Of a stretch of DNA of 64,000 nt, positions 12,030 through 24,100 are shown piece by piece. The DNA lies in contig NC_036458.1 in NCBI RefSeq assembly GCF_002775205.1, positions 2,944,560 through 3,008,559 on the forward strand. Direction: 5' to 3'. This DNA comes from Xiphophorus maculatus (taxonomy: Eukaryota > Chordata > Actinopteri > Cyprinodontiformes > Poeciliidae). A program made the position numbers and the translations under genes. The notes below the pieces were generated by a model. That model saw only the letters and a list, made by a program, of their open reading frames with translations. It searched no databases and was not told where the DNA came from. Position 1 is the stretch's first letter. Each line of letters begins with the position of its first letter.

Positions 12030-14135
12030 GGTTGATGGTGAGTGTGATGCCACAAGGTTAATTTTGCTGATTTACTCGTGTGTTTGAAGAGGAAAATAAG
12101 AACTTCTACAGCGCTCCGATGTAAAGATGCAAAACAAAAATGTATTCCACAGTTTTTGCGTTATCTTTTACAAGAGAAATGAAATCCTAAATAAACTCCA
12201 CATGTAAGTGTCAATAAAATAGTTTATTTCTTGAAAAAATGTATGTTTATTTCTAAAAGATAGAATAATGTATTTTAAGTTGTTTGGTTCACGTTTTAAG
12301 ATTTGTGTTAAATGATTGTATTTTATTTCGTGTCAAATAATTTTTTGTCAAATGTTATCGCAAGATTTGTGTGCAATGTGTGAGGCTGTGAGACTTAAAT
12401 AACCATAGAAGAAGCAGAAGCCCGTGCCAGAGCTATGTGTAGCAGCCTCATGTCCTGTCGTCAAGGTATTTTGTAGTTATGTTTGTAATGTTTTGTGAAT
12501 TTATTGGTTATGGTGTTTTATGGTGTTTTAACTGCTTAATATTTTGGTTTAGAGTGAACAATGACTAATCATTCGGTTAAAGACCTCCGAAGTGGCAGGC
12601 GGCCAGGAGGTAACCTTTTTGTCAAAGCACGTGTCACCTGTCTGTTTGTAAATGTATCTATGTCTAAAGCTTTGTGTTTTATTTCTGTAGTTTTCACGGC
12701 AAAAAATAAAGAGCCCGTCTTAAGGAAGCCGTGCTAGAGTTGTCACTTTGGAGCTACACCACAAACCAAACTACGGTTGAAAAACTGTTGATCTTACTTG
12801 CAGCGCCTTCCCTTCTCTCTGCTATCTTACCTTCGTTCCAGCGAGGCACACCTCATTTGCATACATTGCAAAATGGCCAATTAAGCTATAAAACATGCAA
12901 ACTTAAAATAAAACACTTATTCACAATAAAACATTATGAAATTTCCCTTTGTCTATGATGTTACTCATGAAACCTGAATATTCAGTGTATAATTAAGAGG
13001 TCTTCTCCGATTTTTGCTTTTGGAGAAAACCTTTCAACCTGTTTCAAAGATGATGCCTGAACCAACAGCTTGGCTCATTCCATCTCTGCTTTCATTCATG
13101 TGGAAGATGCAGACAACGATGCACAAGAACCATGTTCAGAAGAGCTTTTATGACTTCGTTTCGACGAAGATGTATTAGATATGCTGTCGAATGGATTAAT
13201 CTCATCGTTACATTTTTCAGCCTCTGCTGTGCACTTAGCCTTTTCATCAAACCAAGCCAAAGCTGTCTCAGCAAAAGCTTTGAAAGAATCAGCCTTAGGT
13301 TCAAACCAGTTTTGTTGATCTAATTTTAAATCCTCTTCTGACATTTGTTGGAGCAGCTCCTTTACATTTGTGTTCAAACCACAAAACTCTCCAAACAGTC
13401 TATTAAAATCTTTCATTAACTGGCTTGCTTCAGTTAAGCTGATATCATCTTCAGTTTCTATCAGCCGTCACACCTGAGTCACTGTGCCTGTTAACTTTGC
13501 CAACTTGGCGCTTTGTAAACCAATTGCACGCTGCAACTTTTCTTCCGTAGCTTTAGGTGTGACTTTTACTGCTCTAATTTCCATTTTAGCCATGGTATGT
13601 TCTTTTTCAACGTTCATGACATGAATTTTCCAAATAGCAAACTCCTTCGTTCATTCGAAAAGCATGCGGATTGTATAGAATCCGCACGGTATGTTGAAAA
13701 ACCGTGTGGTTCTGTCGATCTTACTTGCAGCGCCTTCCCTTCTCTCTCATCCACAATGACTCAGCATTTTTCCACTACTCACGTTTCTCCCAACTTGGGT
13801 TTTTTCTTTGTTGCATTTGAAATCCGTTCACAGATGATAGCAGGTTTTTTCACAGAGCAGGTTTTTCAACGTAATGTGATGCCACAAGGTTAATTTTGCT
13901 GATTTACTCGTGTGTTTGAAGAGGAAAATAAGAACTTCCACAGAACAACAAAACAAACTACGGTTGAAAAACCCTGTGGCTCTGTCGATCTTACCTGCAG
14001 CGCCTTCCCTTCTCTCTGCTATCTAACTTTCATTCCAGGCGGCAATTTATACACAACTCATTTGCATGTTTTTTAAGTTATAAAACATGCAAACTTAAAA
14101 TAAAACACTTATTCACAATAAAACATTATGAAAAT
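12030..14135 (-). mobile_element. degraded LTR retroelement, BEL/Pao-like
   Basis: Two sequence blocks occur twice in the same order: B (12033-12108 and 13872-13945) and A (about 12770-12945 and 13963-14131). In the right copy they are adjacent (13872-14131, a compact LTR); in the left copy about 660 bp separate them, so the left LTR carries a nested insertion. A further piece of A lies at 13695-13745. Between the LTRs is a short internal remnant with a gag-like frame on the minus strand (13600-13000). There is no protease, reverse transcriptase or integrase. Orientation is minus, so the left copy is the 3' LTR and faces PLTP. Confidence 0.7.
12985..13594 (-). pseudogene. gag remnant of the LTR element, interrupted
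   Basis: Starts with ATG at 13594 (MAKMEIRAVKV) and reads about 40 codons to an in-frame stop. The same frame then reopens for over 100 codons (MKDFNRLFGEF onward) before more stops in the stretch AEMEW. The serine-rich patch followed by a Lys/Glu coiled stretch resembles the N-terminal Gag region of fish BEL/Pao elements. It is broken by at least two stops and truncated, so it is not functional. Confidence 0.6.
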
Positions 14136-14540
14136 TAGCTACATGCAATATAATAATGTTACCTAAATCCCAACAAATGCACTTATTAAATTACTAATTA
14201 AACAAATAAGTTTTAACAGTAACTGAATATTTATACATTAACTTGGCCTCCACAGTGAGTTCAAGAGCTGTTGTTCTCGAACCAAACCGTCTGGTTTCTG
14301 GCCAGTCTGAAGTTTCTGGAATCAATCAGGACTGAAGTGGACGACCGCAGCCGCTGATCTGATCCTCCACAAACCCACAGCTTTAGTTTTATACTCCTGA
14401 TTCAGCATTTCATCGCAGGAATGATCGTGAGGATGCATGATGGTTGATTCTTTGATTCTTTACTTCCCCTGATTGGGTCAAATGTTTCTCCAACCATGAG
14501 GCAGCGTGGGAAAACATGCTGCAGGTTTTCCCACGATTCC
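14136..14540. other. spacer between LTR element and LINE
   Basis: No gene seen. It contains a perfect 10-bp hairpin at 14506-14534 (gtgggaaaac / gttttcccac) directly beside the truncated end of the LINE. Confidence 0.5.
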
Positions 14541-17500
14541 CACATCACTGCTTCAGAAGGGAGGCCCAGACTTCCCTCTCCCCGGCCACTTCTTCTAGCT
14601 CTTCCGGGGGAATCCCGAGGCGTTCCCAGGCCAGCCGAGAGACATAGTCCCTCCAGCGTGTCCTGGGTCTTCCCCGGGGCCTCCTCCCGGTGGGACGTGC
14701 CCGGAACACCTCACCAGGGAGGCGTCCAGGAGGCATCCTGATCAGATGCCCGAGCCACCTTAACTGGCTCCTCTCGATGTGAAGGAGCAGCGACTCTACT
14801 CTGAGTCCCTCCCGGATGACTGAGCTTCTCACCCTATCTCTAAGGGAGAGCCCAGCCACCCTACGGAGAAAACCCATTTCGGCCGCTTGTATCCGCGATC
14901 TCGTTCTTTCTGTCATGACCCAAAGCTCATGACCATAGATGAGGGTGGGAACATAGATCGACCGGTAAATCGAGAGCTTCGCTTTTTGGCTCAGCTCTCT
15001 CTTCACCACGACGGACCGGTACAGCGCCCGCTTGACGGTAGACGCTGCACCAATCCGCCTGTTGATCTCCCGCTCCCTTCTTCCCCCATTCGTGAACAAG
15101 ATCCCGAGATACTTGAACTCCTCCACCTGGGGCAGGACACCCCCCTTGACCCGGAGAAGGCACTCTACCCTTTTCCAGCTCAAGACCATGGCCTTGGATT
15201 TGGAGGCACTGATCGCCCTCCCGGCCGCTTCATACTCGGCTGCGAACCGCTCCAGCGAGAGCTGCAGATCATGTCCTGATGAAGCCAAAAGGACCGCATC
15301 GTCTGCAAAAAGCAGAGATGAGATCCTAAGGCCACCAAATCGGATCCCCTCAACACCTTGGCTGCGCCTAGAAATTCTGTCCATGAAAGTGATGAACAGA
15401 ATCGGTGACAAAGGGCAGCCCTGGCGGAGTCCAACTCTCACCGGAAACGAGCCCGACTTACTGCCGGCAATGCGGACCAGACTCTGACACCGGTCATGCA
15501 GGGACCTGACAGCCCGTATCAAAGGGCCTGGAACCCCATACTCCCGGAGAACCCCCCACAGGGCTCCCCGAGGGACACGGTCGAACGCCTTCTCCAAGTC
15601 CACAAAACACATGTAGACTGGTTGGGCGAACTCCCATGCACCCTCCAGGACCCTGCCGAGGGTGTAGAGCTGGTCCAGTGTTTTACAACCAGGACAAAAA
15701 CCACATTGCTCTTCCTGAATCCGAGGTTTGACTATCCGACGGACCCTTCTCTCCAGGACCCCCGAATAGACCTTGCCAGGGAGGTTTAAGAGTGTGACCC
15801 CTCTATAATTAGAGCACACCCTCCGGTCCCCCTTTTTGAACAGGGGGACCACCACCCCAGACTGCCAATCCAGGGGAACTGCCCCCGATGTCCATGCAAT
15901 ATTGCAGAGTCGCGTCAGCCAACACAACCCTACAACATCCAGAGCCTTAAGGAACTCCGGGCGGATCTCATCCACCCCCGGGGCCTTGCCACCGAGGAGC
16001 TTCTTAACCACCTCGGCGACCTCGTCCCCAGAGATTGGAGAGCCCAACCCAGAGTCCCCAGGCTCAGCTTCTTCAATAGAAGGCATGTTGGTGGGATTGA
16101 GGAAGTCTTCGAAGTACTCTGCCCACCGGCCCACAACGTCCCGAGTAGAGGTCAGCAGCACACCATCCCCACTATAAACAGTGTTGGTGCCATACTGCTG
16201 CCCCCCCCCCCACCCCCCGAGACGCCGGATGGTGGACCAGAATCGCCTCGAAGCCGTACGGAAGTCTTTCTCCATGGCCTCTCCAAACTCCTCCCACGCC
16301 AGAGTTTTTGCCTCAGCAACCACCCGAGCCGCATGCCGCTTCGACTGCCGGTACCCATCAGCTGCTTCTGGACTACCACAGGCCAAAACGGCCCGGTAGG
16401 ACTCTTTCTTCAGCCTGACGGCATCCCTCACCGAAGGTGTCCACCAATGGGTTTGAGGGTTGCCGCCGCGACAGGCACCGACAACCTTGCGGCCACAGCT
16501 CCGATTGGCTGCCTCGACAATGGAGGTACGGAACACAGTCCACTCAGACTCCATGTCCCCCACCTCCCCCGGGACGTGTTCGAACTTTTGCCGGAGATGG
16601 GAGTTAAAGCTTCGTCTCACAGGAGATTCCGCCAGACGTTCCCAGCAGACCCTCACAACACGTTTGGGCCTGCCAGGTCTGACCGGCTTTCGCCCCCACC
16701 ACCGGAGCCAACTCACCACCAGGTAGTGGTCAGTGGACAGCTCCGCACCTCTTTTCACCCGAGTGTCCAAGACATACGGCCGCAGATCCGATGAAACAAT
16801 GACAAAGTCGATCATCGAACTGCGGCCTAGGGTGTCCTGGTGCCAAGTGCACATATGGACACCCTTATGCCTGAACATGGTGTTTGTTATGGACAATCCA
16901 TGACGAGCACAGAAGTCCAACAACAGAACACCACTCGAGTTCAGATCGGGGGGGGCGTTCCTTCCAACCACGCCCCTCCAGGTCTCACTGTCGTTGCCCA
17001 CGTGAGCGTTGAAGTCCCCCAGCAGAACAAGGGAGTCCCCAGGAGGAGCACTCTCCAGTACCCCCTCTAAGGACTCCAAAAAGGGTGGGTAATCTGAACT
17101 GTTGTTCGGCCCGTAAGCACAAACTACATTCAGGACCCGTCCCCCGACCCGTAGGCGGAGGGAGGCTACCCTCTCATTCACCGGAGTAAACCCCAATGTA
17201 CAGGCGCCGAGATGGGGAGCAACAAGTATGCCCACTCCTGCCCGACGCCTCTCACCTTGGGCAACTCCAGAGTGGAAGTATGTCCAGCCCCTCTCAAGGA
17301 GGCTGGTTCCAGAACCAGAGCCGTGCGTCGAGGTGAGACCGACTATTTCTAGCCGGAACTTTTCGACCTCACACACTAGCCCCGGCTCCTTCCCCACCAG
17401 AGAGGTGACATTCCACGTCCCAAGAGCCAGCTTCTGCAACCGAGGATCGGACCGCCAGGGTCCCCTCCCTCTGCCGCCACCCATCACACACTGCACCCGA

Positions 17501-17870
17501 CCCTTTTGGCCCCTCTCACGGGTGGTGGGCCCATGGGAGGGGGACCCATGTTTCCTCTTTGGGCTGAGCCCGGCCGGGCTCCATGGGTAAAAGCCCGGCC
17601 ACCAGGCGCTCGCCATCGTGCCCCCCCTCCAGGCCTGGCTCCAGGGTGGGGCCCTGGTGACCCGCGTCCGGGCGAGGGAACGCCAAGTCCAATGTTTTTG
17701 CTCATCATTGGGGTTTTTGGGCTGCGCTTTGTCTGGTCCCTCACCTTGGACCTGTCTGCCTTGGGTGACCCTACCAGGGGCATGAAGCCCCAGACAGCAT
17801 AGCTCCTAGGATCATTGGGGCCCTGAAACCCCTCCACCACGGTAAGGTGGCAGCCCAAGGAGAGGACACA
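14541..17870 (-). mobile_element. LINE (CR1/L2/Rex-type), 3'-truncated
   Basis: About 3.3 kb of a non-LTR retrotransposon in minus orientation. The 5' end (17700-17865) carries the leader often seen with this family, including tggtagggtcacccaaggca in minus sense. One long ORF follows. At the 3' end the similarity stops just after the codons for EVWASLLK, and the usual UTR and tandem TGGA tail are absent. Fragments of the same family lie in ITGA3 introns at 30885-31285 and 32640-32970. GC content is far above that of the flanks. Confidence 0.9.
14545..17616 (-). CDS. LINE endonuclease-reverse transcriptase, 1023 aa
   Basis: Single uninterrupted frame. Residues from about 65 to 310 are an exonuclease-endonuclease-phosphatase domain, with LGTWNVTSL, the [11 protein letters not shown] motif, [13 protein letters not shown] and the catalytic [10 protein letters not shown]. 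From about 540 to 800 is a reverse transcriptase with [24 protein letters not shown] (motif A), [13 protein letters not shown] (motif B) and [10 protein letters not shown] (motif C, catalytic FADD). A C-terminal region with [11 protein letters not shown] and [12 protein letters not shown] follows. The element copies itself by target-primed reverse transcription. The first 60 residues are low-complexity and the true start may be further in. A run of 13 C at 16201-16213 lies within the ORF. The last about 20 family-typical residues are missing. Confidence 0.92.
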   Translation of the reverse strand: MASAWWPGFYPWSPAGLSPKRKHGSPSHGPTTRERGQKGRVQCVMGGGRGRGPWRSDPRLQKLALGTWNVTSLVGKEPGLVCEVEKFRLEIVGLTSTHGSGSGTSLLERGWTYFHSGVAQGERRRAGVGILVAPHLGACTLGFTPVNERVASLRLRVGGRVLNVVCAYGPNNSSDYPPFLESLEGVLESAPPGDSLVLLGDFNAHVGNDSETWRGVVGRNAPPDLNSSGVLLLDFCARHGLSITNTMFRHKGVHMCTWHQDTLGRSSMIDFVIVSSDLRPYVLDTRVKRGAELSTDHYLVVSWLRWWGRKPVRPGRPKRVVRVCWERLAESPVRRSFNSHLRQKFEHVPGEVGDMESEWTVFRTSIVEAANRSCGRKVVGACRGGNPQTHWWTPSVRDAVRLKKESYRAVLACGSPEAADGYRQSKRHAARVVAEAKTLAWEEFGEAMEKDFRTASRRFWSTIRRLGGWGGGQQYGTNTVYSGDGVLLTSTRDVVGRWAEYFEDFLNPTNMPSIEEAEPGDSGLGSPISGDEVAEVVKKLLGGKAPGVDEIRPEFLKALDVVGLCWLTRLCNIAWTSGAVPLDWQSGVVVPLFKKGDRRVCSNYRGVTLLNLPGKVYSGVLERRVRRIVKPRIQEEQCGFCPGCKTLDQLYTLGRVLEGAWEFAQPVYMCFVDLEKAFDRVPRGALWGVLREYGVPGPLIRAVRSLHDRCQSLVRIAGSKSGSFPVRVGLRQGCPLSPILFITFMDRISRRSQGVEGIRFGGLRISSLLFADDAVLLASSGHDLQLSLERFAAEYEAAGRAISASKSKAMVLSWKRVECLLRVKGGVLPQVEEFKYLGILFTNGGRREREINRRIGAASTVKRALYRSVVVKRELSQKAKLSIYRSIYVPTLIYGHELWVMTERTRSRIQAAEMGFLRRVAGLSLRDRVRSSVIREGLRVESLLLHIERSQLRWLGHLIRMPPGRLPGEVFRARPTGRRPRGRPRTRWRDYVSRLAWERLGIPPEELEEVAGEREVWASLLKQ

Positions 17871-18060
17871 AAATCTCACCAAGTAATTTTGGTAAATATC
17901 TTATTACACTTGAAACTAGCTTACAAGTAACTTTTCAGCAAGATATAGGAGCTTGTTTTAAGTACATAATTCTTTGGTATTCTTTGGTTCCATCGGCAGA
18001 TTAATCACTAAAAATATGGGAAAATGTCTTGTTACAAGTGAAATAATATGCTAAGATTAT
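17863..18060. mobile_element. foldback MITE, copy 6 (left half)
   Basis: Begins in acacaaaatctcaccaagta immediately where the LINE leader ends, so the terminal cactgcaaaa is lost and the two elements abut. The right half is missing. Confidence 0.75.
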
Positions 18061-20222
18061 TCACGTGATTTTAATTTCATTTCTTATTTAATGGAAACAA
18101 AATATAAATAAAAATTTGCATACATTTGTAATGGAAACGCAGCTACAGAGCTCTTCCCACCCAGTGGACTGGAAACGGATCCATCTTGCCGCAGTTGTTG
18201 GCATTAGCTCTGATTTTCTCTGGAATATCCTAGACACTTGTGTGGTTTAAGGTTAAAGCACACAAGGTTAAACCAGCATCAACAACTGTAGCTAATTGAT
18301 GCTGGATTACTTCTGTGGTTTAGCTTCAGGAGGAGAAAGGAGAAGTCAGAGTTTGCATGAACATGATTAAGTAGTTCTGATCCTTGAAACGGGTCGGAGC
18401 AAAAAGAGAAGCATAATGTCTGCATCACCAGTGAGAGCTGAAGGCAGACCTTATCTCCTGCACAGCGTCTCTCCTGACAGGGTCTTACCCAACAGCCAGC
18501 AGCGATTCAGCAGCTTTTCTGCAGAACATGGATGTTTACTAAGATCAGAAAAGGTAATCAAAAGGTTTAGATCGCACTGAAATAAATGGTTCTGTTTGTT
18601 TTGTTTGTTTAACTTTTAAGTAAAAGGGCAGTTATCTTTAACAAAACAAAACTAGTAATACAAAATAATAAAAATGAAAAGGTTATCAATGAGAATTATT
18701 AAAACAATCCTGAGAAAAGGGAAAAAGGGGTCTCTGGACTATTTATAAGTTTTGGAAATCAGCTGACACTTAAGCGTTTTTTCCTTACTGAAGGAATCTG
18801 GAATTAAATTAAATATCTCCAAATGTTGAAAATTATTGACACAGCAGTGTTTGTAGACCATGAAGTATTTTTTGCATCTAAGTTGAACAGTCAAATTAGA
18901 GTGTGATGCTAAAAAATGAATCTACATTTTATTGAAATTGGTGATGTGTTTCAGCAGCAAGAAATTATCAGTTGTTGCTAGATAATAACATAAGTTGGAG
19001 ATATCTCTTTTTAAATGTGCACACGTTATTCAAAACAGGATCCTGATTTGAATAACAGGATAGAGACGTGGAAGGATATCACTTCCACGTTTCTCCATCC
19101 TCAACATTGTTGCTGCATGCTCAATGATGTTTGCCTGAGTTGGTTATGTTTGGTAACTCTTGCATCCCATTTAGAGGTAAAATTATTCAATCTTCAGGCA
19201 AGTAACCAAAGGAAAGATATTTGGCTGTTGGGTAAATTAACTTGGGAAAAAGTTGTTTTCTAGTACAACCAGAATCCCTTGTTAAGCTCAGATGCATCCA
19301 ATCTATGAACAACATATCAACTTCATTAGTTACTACTGCTTTACTTTTTTTGGCTGAGAAGATGAAGCTCCTGCAAAGGGGCAGAACATTCCCAATAAAT
19401 GAGGATGAATCATAATCAGTATATAACAGTTGCTTGTCTTCTCGGGTGTGATGGACTTGTGATTTGGTTCAGGGCGTCAAGACGATCCAGTCAAGCACCT
19501 TTGGGATGTCCTGGACTAAAAGAAATTTGTTTTACGAACTTTTCCTTTCGTCTTTTAGGACTTAAAGTATCTGCTATTGATGGATCAAGTCCGAGACTGA
19601 GGTCCGAGAACAGTCAGAGATCTTCTGGTGGCTTTGAGAGCCGACAAACAGAACATCATCATCATCACAGCACCACATTTCCTTTAGGAGCATCACAATA
19701 AACCAGTGAATAGTAAAAAAATACTTTAATATCATCAGCATACAGACAAAACATCCATCGACACTGCAGGGAATGCTAACACACACAGACTAAAGCTGCT
19801 TTCAGTGACTGTCAGAAATTACAAAACTGTACACTAATCTCTACAGCACAAAAAACACTGGACCACGCAGCACCTGAAGGCAGCAGAACGAATTTACAGA
19901 CGAGTCCTGAAGGCAGCATGGACAGAAACGCTGACCCTGCAGCAATATCCGGTCCTTAAAGGAGAATTCCAATATTTATAACATAGCCCTTCAAATTAAA
20001 ACCTTGCTGGATCAATTGATCCTTTCCGATGGCTGAGGGCCAATCACACACAGATCAATAAAAATTGTACCAATAAGAAATCTTTAAGTTCGTAGCTCCA
20101 CCTCTGAGTAACTCAGGGTAAACGGGTGAAGCGAGTGGCAGCAGCCTGGCAGTGTTGATCAGATTTGGTCCGGATTGGTTCAGTTTGGTATAAGATCTGT
20201 TTCTATGGATACCAGAGGTCTC
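18061..20222. other. gene-free stretch
   Basis: No exon or RNA gene recognised. Open frames at 19015-19263 and 19399-19701 have no splice context or family resemblance. Most of this lies downstream of the ITGA3 B-form stop codon. I see no convincing poly(A) signal for ITGA3 here. Confidence 0.4.
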
Positions 20223-20402
20223 TCACTGGCTTTCAGTCCAAATGGTGACCCAGTGTTTGTGGATCTTCCGGTTCTGGGTCGAGGTCACTTGTTCCTGGAT
20301 CAGGAAACCATCATCATCGACATGCTGCTCGGTGTTACCCATAATCCTCCTCTGCTGGAGCACCGCCGTCTGCCACGCCTCAGGACGCACAAAGAACTGA
20401 CA
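20223..20402 (-). CDS. itga3: ITGA3 alternative cytoplasmic-tail exon (B form)
   Basis: A good acceptor (ccctgcag) at 20403 opens a 60-codon exon in phase 0, the same phase as the regular last exon. Both begin with Cys after the transmembrane WK. The peptide starts CQFFVRPEAW and ends KHWVTIWTESQ. Human alpha-3B and alpha-6B tails end with a similar KKHWVT.W or KKQWITKW block, and mammals keep the B exon downstream of the A exon, as here. Splicing exon 26 to this exon instead of 21251-21141 would give a B-type tail. What is odd is that the membrane-proximal GFFKR reads QFFVR, and the mid-tail PKYHAVRI-like part is not recognisable. It may be a diverged but used exon or a decaying one. Confidence 0.72.
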   Translation of the reverse strand, partial: CQFFVRPEAWQTAVLQQRRIMGNTEQHVDDDGFLIQEQVTSTQNRKIHKHWVTIWTESQ

Positions 20403-20739
20403 CTGCAGGGAAAAAAACAAACACTGTTTCCACTCAACCACAGCGGACAGGTGGGCAGGTAAGCAGTCTGACTGGTGAACAGGTAAGTAGGCGGACAGGT
20501 GAAGGGGTTAGGATTAGGGCAGGTAAATGTGCAGCAGGTGTGTGAATCAGAGACCAAACAGCCTGAAATGTCTTAAGCTTTATGGTGAACATATTCTCTG
20601 ATTGGTTAAAAACAGCTAATGATGGGCGTGGCCTTATCTGCAGATAGATACTAACCACAACATGGCTGCTAAATTTAATAAAGTATAAATTCTAAAAAAA
20701 GAGATGGACAGAAAACTGGGAAGTAAGTCAGAAATACAG

Positions 20740-21135
20740 GGGTTAGTTCTTAATTAGCAAGCGGTACTAACGCGTCTTAAAGCAGGCAGTAAGCACCACA
20801 AAGCCATGTCCTTGCAACAGGACTTGCCTGCAGCAGTCTGTACAGTCAGTAAGCAGGCAGTAAACAGATTGTAAGCACAAAGTAAGTTTTTCAGTGTTCC
20901 TTAAAGCAGAGTTTTCTTGCAGCAGTCAGTAAGTGGTAAACAGTCGGGCTTTGGTCCTTGCAGCGGGAGCCACCTGCAGCAGCTTGTGCAGTCAGTAACC
21001 AGACCGTTAGCAGCCAGTAAGCAGTAAACAGCCGGTCACTGGTCCTAAGAGCAGGCCTCTCCTGCAGTAACCAGTGCAGTCAGTAAGCAGCCGGTCAGTG
21101 GTCCTTACAGCAGGCCTCTCCTGCAGCAGCCTGCC
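20740..21135. repeat. degenerate tandem repeat between ITGA3 tail exons
   Basis: Loose tandem array built from gcagtcagtaagcag, cagccggtcagtggtcct and cagcaggcctctcctgcag blocks, repeating three to four times. The last unit ends just 3' of the ITGA3 A-form stop codon, so it would be 3' UTR for the A form and intron for the B form. Confidence 0.75.
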
Positions 21136-21140
21136 CAGCC

Positions 21141-24100
21141 TCAGAGCTCCTCGGTCAGCTTGTCCATGTCAGATGGTTGGCTCTTCATGCGGGCCCTTTG
21201 GGTCTTGGCCTCGTACATCTCCCTGGTGCTGGCTCTCTTGAAGAAGCCACACTGAACAGCAGGGGGCAACATAACAATTTACCAACCGGGTGAACGACGC
21301 CATGGGGATGAGATGCTGAGAATGTCTCATGTGGTGGATCCTGAAAACCAGCGTCAGGCTTCACAAACCTTCCAAAGCAGAACGCAGATCAGAGCCAGCA
21401 GCACAACTCCAGCCAGGACCGACACCACGATGATCCACCAGGGGGCGCCAGAGTTCAGCTGCAGCTCAGACTCTGGGTAAATGTTGACCTCAATCTGCAG
21501 ACAGGAAGCAGAGACTCAGGGAGTGTGCAGCAGGCCGTCAGGCTGGGAGGGGAGCAGGAGTTACCAGTGAGGGGGACGACTTCATGGTGACGGTTCTCTT
21601 CATGGTCTTCAACTTCAAAGTGGCCTGGCCTTGAACCAACACACTGCTAGCATCTCTGTAGTCCTGAAACACAACAGGAGGCATTCTACTCAGTGGCCAC
21701 TAGAGGGCACTGCAGCACAATGAAGCTCACATCTACAGTTCACATACTAATATTCTTTAGTCAACCATTTTATTTACTTGTTTGTGTTTAGGGTTTGGTA
21801 TGGATTGGACAGGAAGTGACCATGACATTGGCTGAACTGTTGAAGCTGGTGAGTGTTGCTCAGAACCAGTGGTGGACACACTTATGCTAATCTGCTAATT
21901 TTAAATTTAGCAAACTTTAATTTATCTTCCACTAAATTTCGCTGGATAAATTCTAAAGTGCTAATTTATTTTGCTGTTTTGTGAACTTTCAGTTGAATAC
22001 AGTTCAATTTCTTTGTTAATTTAGTAATAGAATATTAAACATAATTTTATTCATGACTGAAAATTACATATAATTACATACAATTGATGAATTATGTATA
22101 ATATATAATTTCAGTTTTGATTAGGGGATGACGGTGTGAGTGATAACAGCATTAGCAAGAAAATGCATCGTGAAAAACATGTACATAAAATAAATGGCTA
22201 AATCTTTGGTTAAGATTTCTTCAACTAGTTAGACATTTATATTCATGCTCTTATTTTGAAATAAGTGAAGCCTGTTTACGCAGCAGTTCTGTTTTCTCTC
22301 CTTGTGTTCTCTCTCTTTTTTCTCCATTAACTTTATTTCAAGCAAGAAACATAAAGGAGGAACATAAAAGAGAACAATAGAGAACAAGCTATAACAATAA
22401 ATGCAATTTCTAAGTGCTTATTTGGAACTCTTTAGCATTAGCTTCCACTAAATAGCATGTAGCACTTTAGCATTAGCGAGACTGTATAGTGTTAGCACTA
22501 CTAACATTTTAGCTAGCGGTGACCACAGCTGGTGGAACCTGACAGATGATCACTGTTCTGGGTGATGTTACCTCAATCATGGTGGAGTTCCACAGCCGGC
22601 TCTTCACCGTCAGAGTTGCAGAGTTGTTCATGTTGAGCAGAGGACATGAGAACTTCACACACCTGGCCCCACTGCTGCAGCTCTGCAACACATTAGGATG
22701 ATCACTTTTCTTTTGTTCTCCGTCAACCTGAACCTCCTGGACCATTGAAGTCCATCAGAAGGTTCTCTCAGTTTAGCCTCCAGTGCTAACCAGATTTTCA
22801 GAAGTCTGGCTTTTTAGCTGAAACCTCAAAGTTCAATATGTCAAAGTGGAAACCTTCACTTTGTGGACAGGTGAAACTGTCCGTAGTCAAGTCTTTACCA
22901 GTTTAAAGGTCTTCCTCTGTCTCTGCATGCTGAGGACTGGGAGAGTTTTCTCTTGTTTTTTCCTTTCCTCCTCTCCCTTCATCCCCAGGTTCATCCTCTC
23001 ATCATTGGACATCTGAACAAACAAATGCACGCATCAAGTATTTATTCTGACTGTTATTTTGAAAACAGTGTCTGAGGCAGGTGTTGCCATGGTTACCACA
23101 AGCTTCAAAGGGTTGATGATGTCGCCGTGTGTGCATTGACGATTCGAGGTGCCTTCCAAGCGGACCTCTGTCAGGTACAGCAGCCACTTTCCGTTCACCA
23201 CCTCCTTCGGCCAATCAAACTCGACCTCCAGCTCGCCAAGGCGACCCAGAGGCTTCCCCTGGACGTGAACCTGTTGGAGAACACCTGGTTACACCTGTCC
23301 TCTCTCTGGTTTAGAGCGGTCCGGATCGTCCAAACAAACCTGAAAGGTGAAGACCACCAGACTGCCCACGTCCTCCGTGCTCTTCATGGCCCGCTCACCA
23401 ACCACATGACCACCGAAGAAGACTGAACCCGGTTTGATTCTAACAGGAAACAGTCAGAGGACCGCTTCAATTAAACTACTTTATTATTTACTTTGATTCA
23501 ACAGAACAAAAGCTGTTACTCTGATATGATCCATTAAAAGTAAAAAATAATTCACCTGTTAAGTTTAAGGCCACTAGATGGCACCCTATCACTAACCTTT
23601 AGTGAGGTTTGTTTTTACCTCATGAAGCGACATTGTGTCAACCTACTGAAAGCAGAATTGTACCTATTTCATTACCAGCTGTTCATCAGTAAACTGAATC
23701 AGTTCTTACAGAGTGAGAGTCGCCTGAACGGAATACTCCACCAGCAAGGAGACGAAGACTGGAGACAGATCTGACTGTTCGCTGAGCCTGAAGACACAGA
23801 GACGCACATCAGCATCCGGAGGTACAAACTCAGACCGAGACGTGTGAGTGGACGCCCTACGTGGACAGCACCAGCCGAGACTGGATTTCCTTGGTGTCCA
23901 AAGCGATCGCAGATGGCTCAAATTTAATGAACATCTGAATCTGGAACACAGAGCAGAGAGTTCAGACAGATTGTGGTGCTACAGCTGGAACGCCATATGC
24001 AGGAACAGGAATTTACCTTCTGGTTGCTTCTGAAGGGATTCCCCAGCTGACAGAGAAGAGTGGCCCCTTCAACAGAACACTCAATGGCTCCTGAGCTGCC

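Noticed and set aside
14496..17802. Many plus-strand ORFs across the LINE
   Set aside because: GC-rich antisense shadows of the 1023-codon minus-strand LINE ORF.
20175..20462. 95-codon plus-strand ORF
   Set aside because: It is the antisense shadow of the ITGA3 B-tail exon, which has an acceptor, phase and family-like end on the minus strand.
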